Shown: one piece after another, positions 26,630 through 34,291 of the stretch | Position numbering within the stretch: position 1 is the first letter of the stretch | Layout of the letters: each line of letters starts with the position of its first letter | The notes under the pieces: model-generated | Told to the model about the DNA's origin: nothing | Database searches by the model: none | What the model saw: the letters and a program-made list of their open reading frames with translations, nothing else | Origin: a bacterium 1xD42-87 | GTDB lineage: Bacteria > Bacillota > Clostridia > Lachnospirales > Lachnospiraceae | DNA length: 64,000 nucleotides | Assembly: GCA_003611805.1 (NCBI GenBank) | Contig: RAYM01000038.1 | Coordinates: 1 to 64,000, forward strand | Direction: 5' to 3' | Made by a program: the position numbers and the translations under genes

Positions 26630-27406
26630 ATGGAAAAGTATATTTTGGAATGCTGTGTGGACAGCGTGGAATCCGCCCTTGCGGCGGCGGAGGGCGGGGC
26701 GGACCGTCTGGAGCTTTGCGCCGCGCTTGTGATCGGCGGCATCTCGCCGGGGTTGGCGCTCTTTGAACAGGTGAAAACCTGCTGTAACCTGCCCATCCGG
26801 GTGCTGCTGCGACCGAGGTTCGGGGATTTTTTGTATACAGACTATGAATTTGCAATTATAAAAAGAGAGGTGGCGCTTTTTCGGGAAGCGGGCGCCGAGG
26901 GCGTTGTGATCGGCTGTCTGGATGCGGACGGCGCTCTTAACATGGAGCAGATGCGGGAACTGATGGCGGAGGCGGGAGGTATGAAGGTGACGCTGCACCG
27001 CGCTTTCGACGTGTGCGCTGATCCCATAGAGACATACAGGCTGGCTAGGGAATTGGGTATTGACACGATACTGACTTCCGGGCAGAAGAGGGAATGCCTG
27101 ATGGGGCTGCCGCTTTTGAAACAGCTGGGTGAAATGCAGAAGGCGGGGATGCCCAGCGTTATGGCGGGTGCGGGCGTGATGCCGGATGTGATAAGGCAGT
27201 TTTGCGAACAGACGAATATTACAAGTTACCATTTGTCGGCAAAAAAGGTGCTGTGCAGCGGAATGCTCTATCGGAAAGAGGATGTGCCCATGGGGCTTCC
27301 TGTTATGGACGAGTACAGTATTTTTCAAACGGACAGTGAAGTTGTGGCGGAGGCGAAAAAAGTGCTGCTGGAGTATGAAAAAGCGGAAAAAACCCAATCC
27401 AATTAA
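26630..27406 (+). CDS. cutC: Copper homeostasis protein CutC family
   Basis: There are 258 residues beginning MEKYILECCVDSVESALAA. The typical CutC barrel motifs follow: EGGADRLELCAAL, IGGISPGLALFE, VLLRPRFGDFLY and VTLHRAFDVCADP. It is a cytoplasmic TIM-barrel protein linked to copper tolerance, though its enzymatic role is unsettled in the family. The start ATG 26630 follows GGAAAGGGG. The 180-base region upstream has no recognisable gene. It stands alone, with a shared promoter-like motif downstream before the next gene. Confidence 0.9.
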   Translation: MEKYILECCVDSVESALAAAEGGADRLELCAALVIGGISPGLALFEQVKTCCNLPIRVLLRPRFGDFLYTDYEFAIIKREVALFREAGAEGVVIGCLDADGALNMEQMRELMAEAGGMKVTLHRAFDVCADPIETYRLARELGIDTILTSGQKRECLMGLPLLKQLGEMQKAGMPSVMAGAGVMPDVIRQFCEQTNITSYHLSAKKVLCSGMLYRKEDVPMGLPVMDEYSIFQTDSEVVAEAKKVLLEYEKAEKTQSN

Positions 27407-27414
27407 TTCCCGCA

Positions 27415-27463
27415 AAATGAAACTTTCTGATTCTGTGATTCGTATTATTTGTAGATGACAGAC
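27415..27463 (+). promoter_or_regulatory. Shared upstream motif, copy 1
   Basis: AATGAAACTTT, then CTG, TTCGTATTA, GTAGA and GACAG in fixed order. The same block occurs at 36217-36267. Both copies end about 20 bases before a start codon of an unknown-function gene. Confidence 0.55.
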
Positions 27464-27482
27464 AGAAAGGCAGAGACGGCAG

Positions 27483-28445
27483 TTGGAGCGGACAGACTTT
27501 ATATTACACACGGACAGGGTGCCTATTCTGGATAACAGGGGCGTGCAGATTGACGAGGTGGTGCTGCCTGAGAAGATCACGCCGGTTCCACGGAGAAGGT
27601 GCGGCGTTTCCGAGGGGCACACCTATTATAAGGGCGCGGGCATTATCTATCAGGGGCATTATGCGAATGAGTGCGACGGGCGTATGATACGGCTGTCGGA
27701 GAATTCGGTCGCTTACCAGCGCTACACGGTAGTTTACCCTGAGCTGTATCAGAAGTTCGGCATTTTTAGCTTTCCCCACCAGCCCGTTTTCTCGGATTGT
27801 GAGGGCGGGTGCGGACCAAAGGAAGAAAATCTGCCTGTGATGCAGGAAAGGTTTGCGCTGTCAGCGATCCGGGAGATTGTAGATGTGGTGGAAATGCCGC
27901 TTTCACATCACAGGATCTATGTATTTCGGCTGAAAGAGCTGCAGGGATCCTACAAAGATACGGTCAATCTGATCGAATATATTCTCAGTGAAAACTTTAA
28001 CAGCGCCTGGGACAAAAACCTCTGGGCGGATATTATGTGCTACGGTTATGTGCGGGATTTGGCGGACTGGTTTGTCTCCGACGAACCGGCGCACAGGCTG
28101 GGTACTATTTACGCGCTGCTGCATTCGATTATGAAGGCGGACAAATGTCTGTATGAGGAGATTGTGCATGAAACTGTGGGGCTGGAGCAGATGGGGGATA
28201 TCTATATGCCCTATGTCGCTGCTGGAATCTTGGAGCGGTATTTGCCGGGAAGTCTGGGAGGAATTTCCGGGGAGACGCCGACCCCGAAGGTGATGGGGAA
28301 GCTGTGGAAGATGATTTACAGCGGAAAGGCATGCTGCCACTTGGAGAAGGAGGAGGAATGGGCGCATATCAGGGCGGATTTTATGCGGGAAATCCCAAGG
28401 CAGATGGCTATGGTGCGGCAGGATCTGGCGCTGTGCCGGGCATAA
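27483..28445 (+). CDS. Uncharacterised 320-aa protein
   Basis: The frame opens at TTG 27483; no ATG gives a better start, so the N-terminus is uncertain. The sequence is soluble, with no signal peptide. A Cys-rich spot (SDCEGGCGPKEEN) near residues 103-115 and two early residues (RRRCG) might bind metal. The C-terminal half is helical (DKNLWADIMCYGYVRDLADWF, MADKCLYEEIVHETVGLE-like). A CCHLEKEEEW segment lies near the end. I do not recognise a family. It shares an upstream motif with the 36290 gene and ends just before a promoter and hairpin. Confidence 0.7.
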   Translation: MERTDFILHTDRVPILDNRGVQIDEVVLPEKITPVPRRRCGVSEGHTYYKGAGIIYQGHYANECDGRMIRLSENSVAYQRYTVVYPELYQKFGIFSFPHQPVFSDCEGGCGPKEENLPVMQERFALSAIREIVDVVEMPLSHHRIYVFRLKELQGSYKDTVNLIEYILSENFNSAWDKNLWADIMCYGYVRDLADWFVSDEPAHRLGTIYALLHSIMKADKCLYEEIVHETVGLEQMGDIYMPYVAAGILERYLPGSLGGISGETPTPKVMGKLWKMIYSGKACCHLEKEEEWAHIRADFMREIPRQMAMVRQDLALCRA

Positions 28446-28452
28446 ATACTCT

Positions 28453-28481
28453 TTTTCATTTTAAGAATTGTATGCTATAAT
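28453..28481 (+). promoter_or_regulatory. Promoter upstream of ybaK-like gene
   Basis: TTTTCA (28453-28458), 17-base spacer, TATAAT (28476-28481) with an upstream TG (extended -10). The predicted start at about 28488 lies inside the following hairpin. Confidence 0.65.
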
Positions 28482-28483
28482 GA

Positions 28484-28525
28484 GCGTTGGCAGGAACAGG
28501 TATTTCCTGTCGGCGTTTTATTTTA
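28484..28525 (+). terminator. Hairpin with T-rich tail (terminator or leader)
   Basis: CGTTGGCAGGAA pairs with TTCCTGTCGGCG and is followed by TTTTATTTTA. It can end the 27483 transcript. Because the promoter above starts within it, transcripts of the next gene begin in its left arm. Confidence 0.7.
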
Positions 28526-28550
28526 GGGCATTTTTGAGACGGAGGAAGAC

Positions 28551-29018
28551 ATGGCGATTGAGAGAGTAAAAACATATTTCAAGCAGTATGGCATGGAGGA
28601 GAAGATCCGGGAGTTCGACGTGTCCAGCGCCACGGTGGAGCTGGCGGCGCAAGCACTTTCCTGCGAGCCCGCGAGGATCGCGAAAACGCTGTCATTTATG
28701 GTGGACGGTCACGCAATACTGATCGTGGCGGCAGGGGACGTGAAGATTGACAATCACAAGTATAAGGAGCAGTTTCACGCGAAGGCGAAGATGCTTTCCC
28801 CTGAGGAAGCGGAGACACTTGTGGGACATGCCATAGGAGGCGTGTGTCCGTTTGCGGTAAACGAGGGCGTTACGGTGTACCTCGACGAGTCGCTGAAACG
28901 CTTTGAGACAGTATTTCCCGCCTGCGGCAGTTCCAACAGCGCGATTGAACTGACGATTTCGGAGTTGGAGAAATATGCGGCACCCGTGCAGTGGGTGGAC
29001 GTGTGCAAGGGGTATTGA
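28551..29018 (+). CDS. YbaK/EbsC-type aminoacyl-tRNA deacylase
   Basis: There are 155 residues, the usual length for a stand-alone editing domain. The pattern SCEPARIAKTLSFMVDGHAI holds the conserved lysine of the family, and VGHAIGGVCPFAV plus FPACGSSNSAIELT match the active-site loops. These proteins hydrolyse mischarged tRNA (Cys- or Ala-tRNA-Pro). ATG 28551 follows GGAGGAAGAC. Its promoter and hairpin lie immediately upstream. An 80-base gap with a small GCCGCA/TGCGGC hairpin separates it from the galactosidase gene. Confidence 0.88.
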   Translation: MAIERVKTYFKQYGMEEKIREFDVSSATVELAAQALSCEPARIAKTLSFMVDGHAILIVAAGDVKIDNHKYKEQFHAKAKMLSPEEAETLVGHAIGGVCPFAVNEGVTVYLDESLKRFETVFPACGSSNSAIELTISELEKYAAPVQWVDVCKGY

Positions 29019-29099
29019 GGGAGAAATTGTGTCGCCGCAAAAGCATGAGTGCGGCGTATTGCGTGCAATTGTGGCGGACTGTTTTGAGATGGAGGGAAA

Positions 29100-31298
29100 A
29101 TGGAATACATCAAATTATATGAAAACGGCATACATATTGTATTTGGCATTACGGAGAAGAAGCAGTTAAAACTCCTTCACTTTTCCAAAAACGAATTTCG
29201 CGAAGCCGATCTGTGCAAAGTGGGACCTGACTGCAAGGCGGAGGACCGGGTGAGAAAAGAGCAGTTTATCGACGAGGCATTCCAGCTTGTGCAGGTCAGC
29301 CTGTCCGGCTACAACCGTCCTTATGAAAAGCACGGGAACAAGCATATCGTGACGGCGCCGGGATATCTGCTCACCTATGTCGGCATGGAGGACAGCGTCA
29401 ACAAAATCGGGCGCAGGCTTGTCATCACGCAGGAGGATAAGGAAGTGACCCACGTCCGCGTGGAGACGGTGATGCAGTTTTACAACGGCACTTCCGTTGT
29501 CCGCATGTGGAGCAAAGTGACCAATGCCGGGCAGGAGACGCAGTGTTTGGAATACCTGTCCTCGTTCTGCTATACGGGCATTGAGAAGGAGGGAGATCAG
29601 AACTCCGACGCCAAGATGAAGCTGCGGGTTCCCTTTAACGGCTGGCAGAAGGAGATGAGCATTAAGGAGTATACTTTTGGCGACGTGGGGCTGGCACAGA
29701 CACAGCCGGGGGTGTACCAGCGCACGTCGCAGGTGTTTGAGGTGACCAACACCGGCAACTGGTCTTCCAAGAAGTATCTGCCCTTGGGATATATTGAGAA
29801 TACGCAGGCGCATACAAGCCTGTTCTGGCAGATCGAGCACAACGGCTCCTGGCATTATGAAATCGGCGACCAGAATACCCACTTTTATCTGAATGTCAGC
29901 GGACCGACAGAAGTGCAGTCCCACTGGTTTAAGAACCTTTCACCGGGCGAGAGCTTTATCTCGGTGCCGGTGGCTGTGGGCGTGACGGTCGACAGTTTTG
30001 AGCAGGCGGCGGGTGAGCTGACCAGATACCGCCGCCTGATCCGCAGACCGAACAAAGACAACGAAAACCTGCCTGTGATTTTTAACGACTATATGAACTG
30101 CCTGTTCGGCGATCCCACCACGGAAAAGGAACTGCCGCTCATCGATGCGGCTGCGTCGTGCGGCTGCGAATACTATGTGATCGACGCGGGCTGGTATGCG
30201 CCCGGCGAATGGTGGGACAGCGTGGGCGAATGGCAGGAGTGCAGGGAACGGTTCCCGAACGGCATTAAGGAAGTGACGGACTACATCCGCAGTAAGGGTA
30301 TGATTCCAGGTGTCTGGCTGGAACTTGAGGTCATGGGGATCAACTGTGATAAGGCGAAGAAGGCGCCGGACGACTGGTTTTTTGTGCGCCATGGCAGGCG
30401 GGTGTTTGACAGGAGCAGATACCAGCTTGATTTCCGAAATCCGGCAGTGCTTGCCCATGTCAACGAGGTCATTGACCGGGTGGTGAACGAGTACGGCGTG
30501 GGCTACATTAAAATGGATTACAATATCGAGCCGGGGATTGGCACGGAGCTCGGCGCGGAGAGCGTGGGGCAGGGGATGCTTGCGCACGAGAAGGCATATC
30601 TCGCATGGCTGGACGATGTATTTGCCAGATATCCCGATCTGGTGATCGAGAACTGTTCCAGCGGGGGTCTGCGGATTGACTATGCACTGCTTTCACGCTA
30701 CAGCATCCAGTCCACATCAGACCAGGAGGATTACCGCAACTATGCCACTATCGCGGCGAACGCGGGAGCCGGGGTGACGCCGGAGCAGGCGGCGGTGTGG
30801 TCCTATCCGCAACGGGCGGGAGATAAAGAGGAAGTGATCTACAACATGGTAAACGCCCTGCTTGTCCGGGTGCACCAGAGCGGGCATCTGGCGGAGCTCT
30901 CCGCAGAACGCATGGAACTTGTCAAAGAGGGAATTGCCTGCTATAAAAGGATGCGTGGGGATATCAAAAAAGCGGTGCCGTTTTATCCGCTGGATGTGAC
31001 GGACAATGAAGACCTGTGGGTTTGCGGCGGTCTGCAGACGGAAGATAAGGCGTATGTGGCTGTCTGGAAACGGCAGATGGAGGGCAAGAACAATGACAGG
31101 CGCTTGCAGGCGGGCACGGCCTGCTCGGAGACAACGTTGTCCATTCCACTTGGTAGTCTGCCCTTTGCAGAGGATAGAATCCGGGTTTCCTGCCTTTACC
31201 CGGAAAAGGAGCCGGTCAGCTTTACGGTGGAGGAAAATGTGCTGACGGTTACCTTTGATAAGCCGGTGATGGCGCGATTGTTTTTGGTGGAAGCATAA
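29100..31298 (+). CDS. Alpha-galactosidase, GH36
   Basis: The 732-residue length is full for clostridial GH36 enzymes. An N-terminal beta domain (to about residue 320) precedes the TIM barrel. The nucleophile motif is YIKMDYN (Asp473) and the acid/base motif STSDQED (Asp541). Also seen are FVIDAGWY-like CEYYVIDAGWYAPGEWW and WLELEVMGI. It hydrolyses terminal alpha-1,6-galactose from raffinose-type sugars. There is no signal peptide, so it acts on imported sugar. ATG 29100 follows GGAGGGA. No transporter is adjacent. Confidence 0.95.
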   Translation: MEYIKLYENGIHIVFGITEKKQLKLLHFSKNEFREADLCKVGPDCKAEDRVRKEQFIDEAFQLVQVSLSGYNRPYEKHGNKHIVTAPGYLLTYVGMEDSVNKIGRRLVITQEDKEVTHVRVETVMQFYNGTSVVRMWSKVTNAGQETQCLEYLSSFCYTGIEKEGDQNSDAKMKLRVPFNGWQKEMSIKEYTFGDVGLAQTQPGVYQRTSQVFEVTNTGNWSSKKYLPLGYIENTQAHTSLFWQIEHNGSWHYEIGDQNTHFYLNVSGPTEVQSHWFKNLSPGESFISVPVAVGVTVDSFEQAAGELTRYRRLIRRPNKDNENLPVIFNDYMNCLFGDPTTEKELPLIDAAASCGCEYYVIDAGWYAPGEWWDSVGEWQECRERFPNGIKEVTDYIRSKGMIPGVWLELEVMGINCDKAKKAPDDWFFVRHGRRVFDRSRYQLDFRNPAVLAHVNEVIDRVVNEYGVGYIKMDYNIEPGIGTELGAESVGQGMLAHEKAYLAWLDDVFARYPDLVIENCSSGGLRIDYALLSRYSIQSTSDQEDYRNYATIAANAGAGVTPEQAAVWSYPQRAGDKEEVIYNMVNALLVRVHQSGHLAELSAERMELVKEGIACYKRMRGDIKKAVPFYPLDVTDNEDLWVCGGLQTEDKAYVAVWKRQMEGKNNDRRLQAGTACSETTLSIPLGSLPFAEDRIRVSCLYPEKEPVSFTVEENVLTVTFDKPVMARLFLVEA

Positions 31299-31385
31299 AA
31301 CCGGTGCAAACGTTTCGATGCAAAAAGCGGATAGAGACCGGCGTGACATAGACTAATGTTCTGTATATGAAACAAAACGGGATAG

Positions 31386-31429
31386 CGGCAGCTTTTTTGA
31401 AGTTTTTTTGAAAAAGTTGCCGTTTTTTT
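31386..31429 (+). terminator. Rho-independent terminator after GH36
   Basis: CGGCAGCTTTTT pairs with AAAAAGTTGCCG and seven T follow. Confidence 0.85.
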
Positions 31430-31440
31430 AATTTTTTGAC

Positions 31441-31471
31441 TTGACCGCACAGTTACTGTACGGTTTATGAT
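31441..31471 (+). promoter_or_regulatory. MerR-type promoter/operator 1
   Basis: TTGACC (31441-31446), 19-base spacer, TATGAT (31466-31471). The spacer carries a near-perfect dyad ACCGCACAGT-T-ACTGTACGGT. A 19-base spacer with a central dyad is the hallmark of promoters twisted open by MerR regulators. Confidence 0.85.
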
Positions 31472-31505
31472 GGGGATAGTAAGAAAAGATAGAGGAGGAA
31501 ATGAG

Positions 31506-31705
31506 ATGAAAAAACAAGTGTGATTGTGGTTGGTGCGGCTGCGGCAGTCGGAGTGGTGGGGATTTCCTTTGGGAAAAAGATAAAAACATTGTATCAATCG
31601 CTGAACAGCTTTAAGGATGAAAATCTGGCGCATACGTTTCAGCACACCCCGGAGATACAGCCGACGAAGAAAATCAGCAGGGGAATTTTTCCGGGCAGTG
31701 GCTGA
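31506..31705 (+). pseudogene. Frameshifted and truncated 5' remnant, possibly a serine hydrolase gene
   Basis: AGGAGG precedes ATG 31506, but the frame hits TGA after five codons. Adding one A to the A-run (31509-31514) would continue as MKKTSVIVVGAAAAVGVVGI, then the frame from 31520 through NSFKDENLAHTFQHTPEIQP to the stop at 31703. The hydrophobic start looks like a membrane anchor. From memory the FQHTPEIQP stretch resembles the N-terminus of membrane-anchored beta-lactamase-like serine hydrolases; the catalytic domain is absent. It is driven by the MerR-type promoter 1. Family identity is tentative; the frameshift is clear. Confidence 0.6.
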
Positions 31706-31738
31706 CGGGCTTTCGTAAAGGGGGGGGGGAGGCTTCGC

Positions 31739-32557
31739 TCATTCGGCAATGGGGATTTCAATCTGTACGATGTAATCCTCTATTCGGTCGATGACGTTTT
31801 CATTGATGCCCATTTCATAGGAAAATCCGTGGAGTGTCAGACCATGTTTTTGTGCATAGTCGAAGATTTCCATGTATCGCTTTGGTATTTCATTCCAGTT
31901 TCCCTTGTGGAAAGCCCGCAGGTATTTTCCACAGGGAGGCTGGTGCAGTCCCGGCTCATAGGCGAGAAAGGGCATCTCGATAAAAAGCCGGGAATAATCG
32001 CCGTAGTTTCCGCTTTGCAGGCTGGAAACAGAAATCATGGAGCCGTAGGAGGCTTCGTGCAGCCGACCGAGATGGTATTTTTCCGTCTCGGCTGTAATCA
32101 GTTCCACTTCCTCATCAAAAGAGGTATCTTTGTTCACGTCCACTGTGATCAGACAGCGTTCTTCCTTTTCTATGACACTGATTTCAGACAAATTCATGGT
32201 GAGCAGGGTGTCCATATTCTGGCGGTGTGTGCAAAGTGAGGTGCGCACCGCCTGCAGATGGGTAATCTGCCGCTCCAAGTCGGTGATTCGCTCCTCTAAA
32301 AGAGCTTTCATATTTTCAGCAGAACGGTTTTTCATAAAGTCCTGAATCTCAGGAACGGACACATCCAGTTCCCGCAACAGTAAAATGGTTTCCAGAACCG
32401 GGCTTTGGTGATAGTTGTAGCATCGGTAGCCGTTTTCGGGATTGATGGCAGCAGGCTTAAATAAACCGATTTCATCATACCACATTAATGTTTTCTTATT
32501 GATTCCGTGCATGGCTGCAAATTGACCGATGGTAAGAATGCCGCTCTTCTTATTCAT
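31739..32557 (-). CDS. MerR-family transcriptional activator
   Basis: Residues 8-75 form the MerR winged helix (LTIGQFAAMHGINKKTLMWYD, then IGLFKPA and NGYRCYNYHQ). A coiled-coil dimer helix (about 85-125) and a C-terminal effector-binding domain of the multidrug-sensing GyrI type (to 272) follow. It is transcribed on the minus strand between two promoters with the same 19-base-spacer dyad, one reading away to each side. It should therefore activate the MATE pump and the neighbouring broken gene in response to a drug-like ligand. No separate promoter for itself was identified. Confidence 0.9.
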   Translation of the reverse strand: MNKKSGILTIGQFAAMHGINKKTLMWYDEIGLFKPAAINPENGYRCYNYHQSPVLETILLLRELDVSVPEIQDFMKNRSAENMKALLEERITDLERQITHLQAVRTSLCTHRQNMDTLLTMNLSEISVIEKEERCLITVDVNKDTSFDEEVELITAETEKYHLGRLHEASYGSMISVSSLQSGNYGDYSRLFIEMPFLAYEPGLHQPPCGKYLRAFHKGNWNEIPKRYMEIFDYAQKHGLTLHGFSYEMGINENVIDRIEDYIVQIEIPIAE

Positions 32558-32586
32558 ATTTCCCCCATAAAGTTTTTATTTTTGTA

Positions 32587-32617
32587 TTGACCATCCTGTT
32601 ACTGTACGGTTTATGAT
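32587..32617 (+). promoter_or_regulatory. MerR-type promoter/operator 2
   Basis: TTGACC (32587-32592), 19-base spacer, TATGAT (32612-32617). The right arm GTTACTGTACGGTTTATGAT is identical to promoter 1; the left arm is degenerate. It drives the MATE gene and overlaps the 5' side of merR. Confidence 0.85.
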
Positions 32618-32663
32618 ACTATACGCAGAAACGAAATACAAGAGGAAAAAGAGGAGGAAGCGT

Positions 32664-33995
32664 ATGGAAAACAAAAATGTGTATGAAAAACCTGTTACCT
32701 TAAAAAATATTCTCAAATTTGCCGTGCCTACCATTGCGATGACGGTATTTATGTCCTTTTACACAATGGTGGACGGTTTATTTGTGTCAAATTTAATCGG
32801 CACGAGCGCGCTCTCGGCAATCAATCTGACGGCGCCGGTGATTCAGCTTGTGACGGCGATCTCCACCATGCTGGCGACAGGCGGCAGCGCGGTCATTATG
32901 AAAAAAATGGGTGAGCAGAAGTCGGAGGAAGCAAGGGAGGACTTTACCTTCCTGATTTTGGTGAATGTACTTGTGGGAATTATTATGTGCGCGGTCGGAT
33001 ATCTGGTGATAGGGCGTATTTTTGCGGGGATGAATCTCTCTGCGGATGTGGAAGGGTACTGTGTGGAATATTTAAGCCGCTACCTCGTATTTACGGTGCC
33101 GATTCTTCTGATGAACAATTTTACCCTCTATATGATTGCCAGTGAGAAAGCGACTCTTTCTCTCATTTGTTCCGTGGCAGGCGGTGTCTTAAATATGGCG
33201 CTTGACTATGTGTTTATCGCTGTTTTTGACATGGGAATCAGTGGGGCGGCAATCGCGACGGGGCTTGGCTATTCCGTGACGGCTGTTGTGGGACTGTTTG
33301 TGTTTAGCAGGAAAAAGAGTCTGCTGCATTTCAAAAAGCCTGCATTCCGGTTTCAAGTCCTTGCAGGCGCGGCGACAAATGGCTGCTCGGAGATGGCGAC
33401 CGCCCTTGTGACCGGCATCATAACCATGATGTTTAACTGGACGATGCTGCATTATGTGGGGGAGGACGGCGTGGCGGCGGTCACGATCATCATGTACGTG
33501 CTGATGTTTGCGAGTTCCCTGTACACCGGCTATTCCTACGGCGTGGCGCCTATGATCAGCTACTACTACGGGGAGCAGAACCACGAAAAACTGAAAAAGC
33601 TGGTGGCGGCCAGCATGAGGGTGATCACGGAGATTTCCCTTGTGACGGTGGCGGCTTCTTTCCTGCTGACAAAACCGCTGGTGTCCGTGTTTGCCCGCCC
33701 GGATAATCCGGTGTACGGTCTGGCGGTGACAGGGAACAGAATCTGTACCATTGCGCTTCTGTTTATCGGCTTTAATATTTTTGCCAGCGGCATGTTTACC
33801 GCCCTGTCAAACGGCTTGGTATCGGCGGCGCTCGCGTTCTCGAGATCTTTTGTGTTCATGCTGGTTACCATGATCGTACTGCCTCTGATTCTGGGGGTAA
33901 ACGGGATCTGGCTGGCTACACCTGCGGCGGAGCTGATGGCGCTCGCATTGTCTGCGTTTATGTTCTTTAAATACAGGAAGAGATATCGATATTGA
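32664..33995 (+). CDS. MATE-family multidrug efflux pump
   Basis: ATG 32664 follows GAGGAGGAAG; the frame also opens at 32613. The 443 residues carry about twelve membrane spans. Typical MATE sequences are PTIAMTVFMSFYTMVDGLFV in the first helix pair, GTSALSAINLTAPV and the central QVLAGAATNGCSEMA. It is a cation-coupled antiporter exporting drugs across the membrane. The MerR-type promoter 47 bases upstream and the divergent merR gene form a self-contained drug-response unit. Confidence 0.92.
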   Translation: MENKNVYEKPVTLKNILKFAVPTIAMTVFMSFYTMVDGLFVSNLIGTSALSAINLTAPVIQLVTAISTMLATGGSAVIMKKMGEQKSEEAREDFTFLILVNVLVGIIMCAVGYLVIGRIFAGMNLSADVEGYCVEYLSRYLVFTVPILLMNNFTLYMIASEKATLSLICSVAGGVLNMALDYVFIAVFDMGISGAAIATGLGYSVTAVVGLFVFSRKKSLLHFKKPAFRFQVLAGAATNGCSEMATALVTGIITMMFNWTMLHYVGEDGVAAVTIIMYVLMFASSLYTGYSYGVAPMISYYYGEQNHEKLKKLVAASMRVITEISLVTVAASFLLTKPLVSVFARPDNPVYGLAVTGNRICTIALLFIGFNIFASGMFTALSNGLVSAALAFSRSFVFMLVTMIVLPLILGVNGIWLATPAAELMALALSAFMFFKYRKRYRY

Positions 33996-34222
33996 TGAAA
34001 TAACAATACGGGAAAGGAATGCCGCATTTATTTATCACGGGGCAGATGGTATAATAACAGCATAGGGCAGGACTGAAGTTTGTTTCCGCGATTCTGGAGA
34101 AGAAAAAATAAACTGCAGGCAGCGGCATAAATATAATGATGTGAGGAACCCGGCAGAATTGCACTTCACCGTACTTTGTGCTACAATTTTTAGAAATACG
34201 GGCATTCTCCGCATTGATTTGA

Positions 34223-34241
34223 GTCACAGCAGAGCTGTGAC
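34223..34241. promoter_or_regulatory. Perfect 8-bp inverted repeat upstream of fapA-like gene
   Basis: GTCACAGC-AGA-GCTGTGAC. It has operator-like symmetry about 50 bases before the coding start. The rest of 33996-34258 shows no gene. Confidence 0.5.
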
Positions 34242-34291
34242 ATGGCGGTTAGTTTGAAATGTCGGAAATTGCGGCGGGAGTGAGGCGGGAT

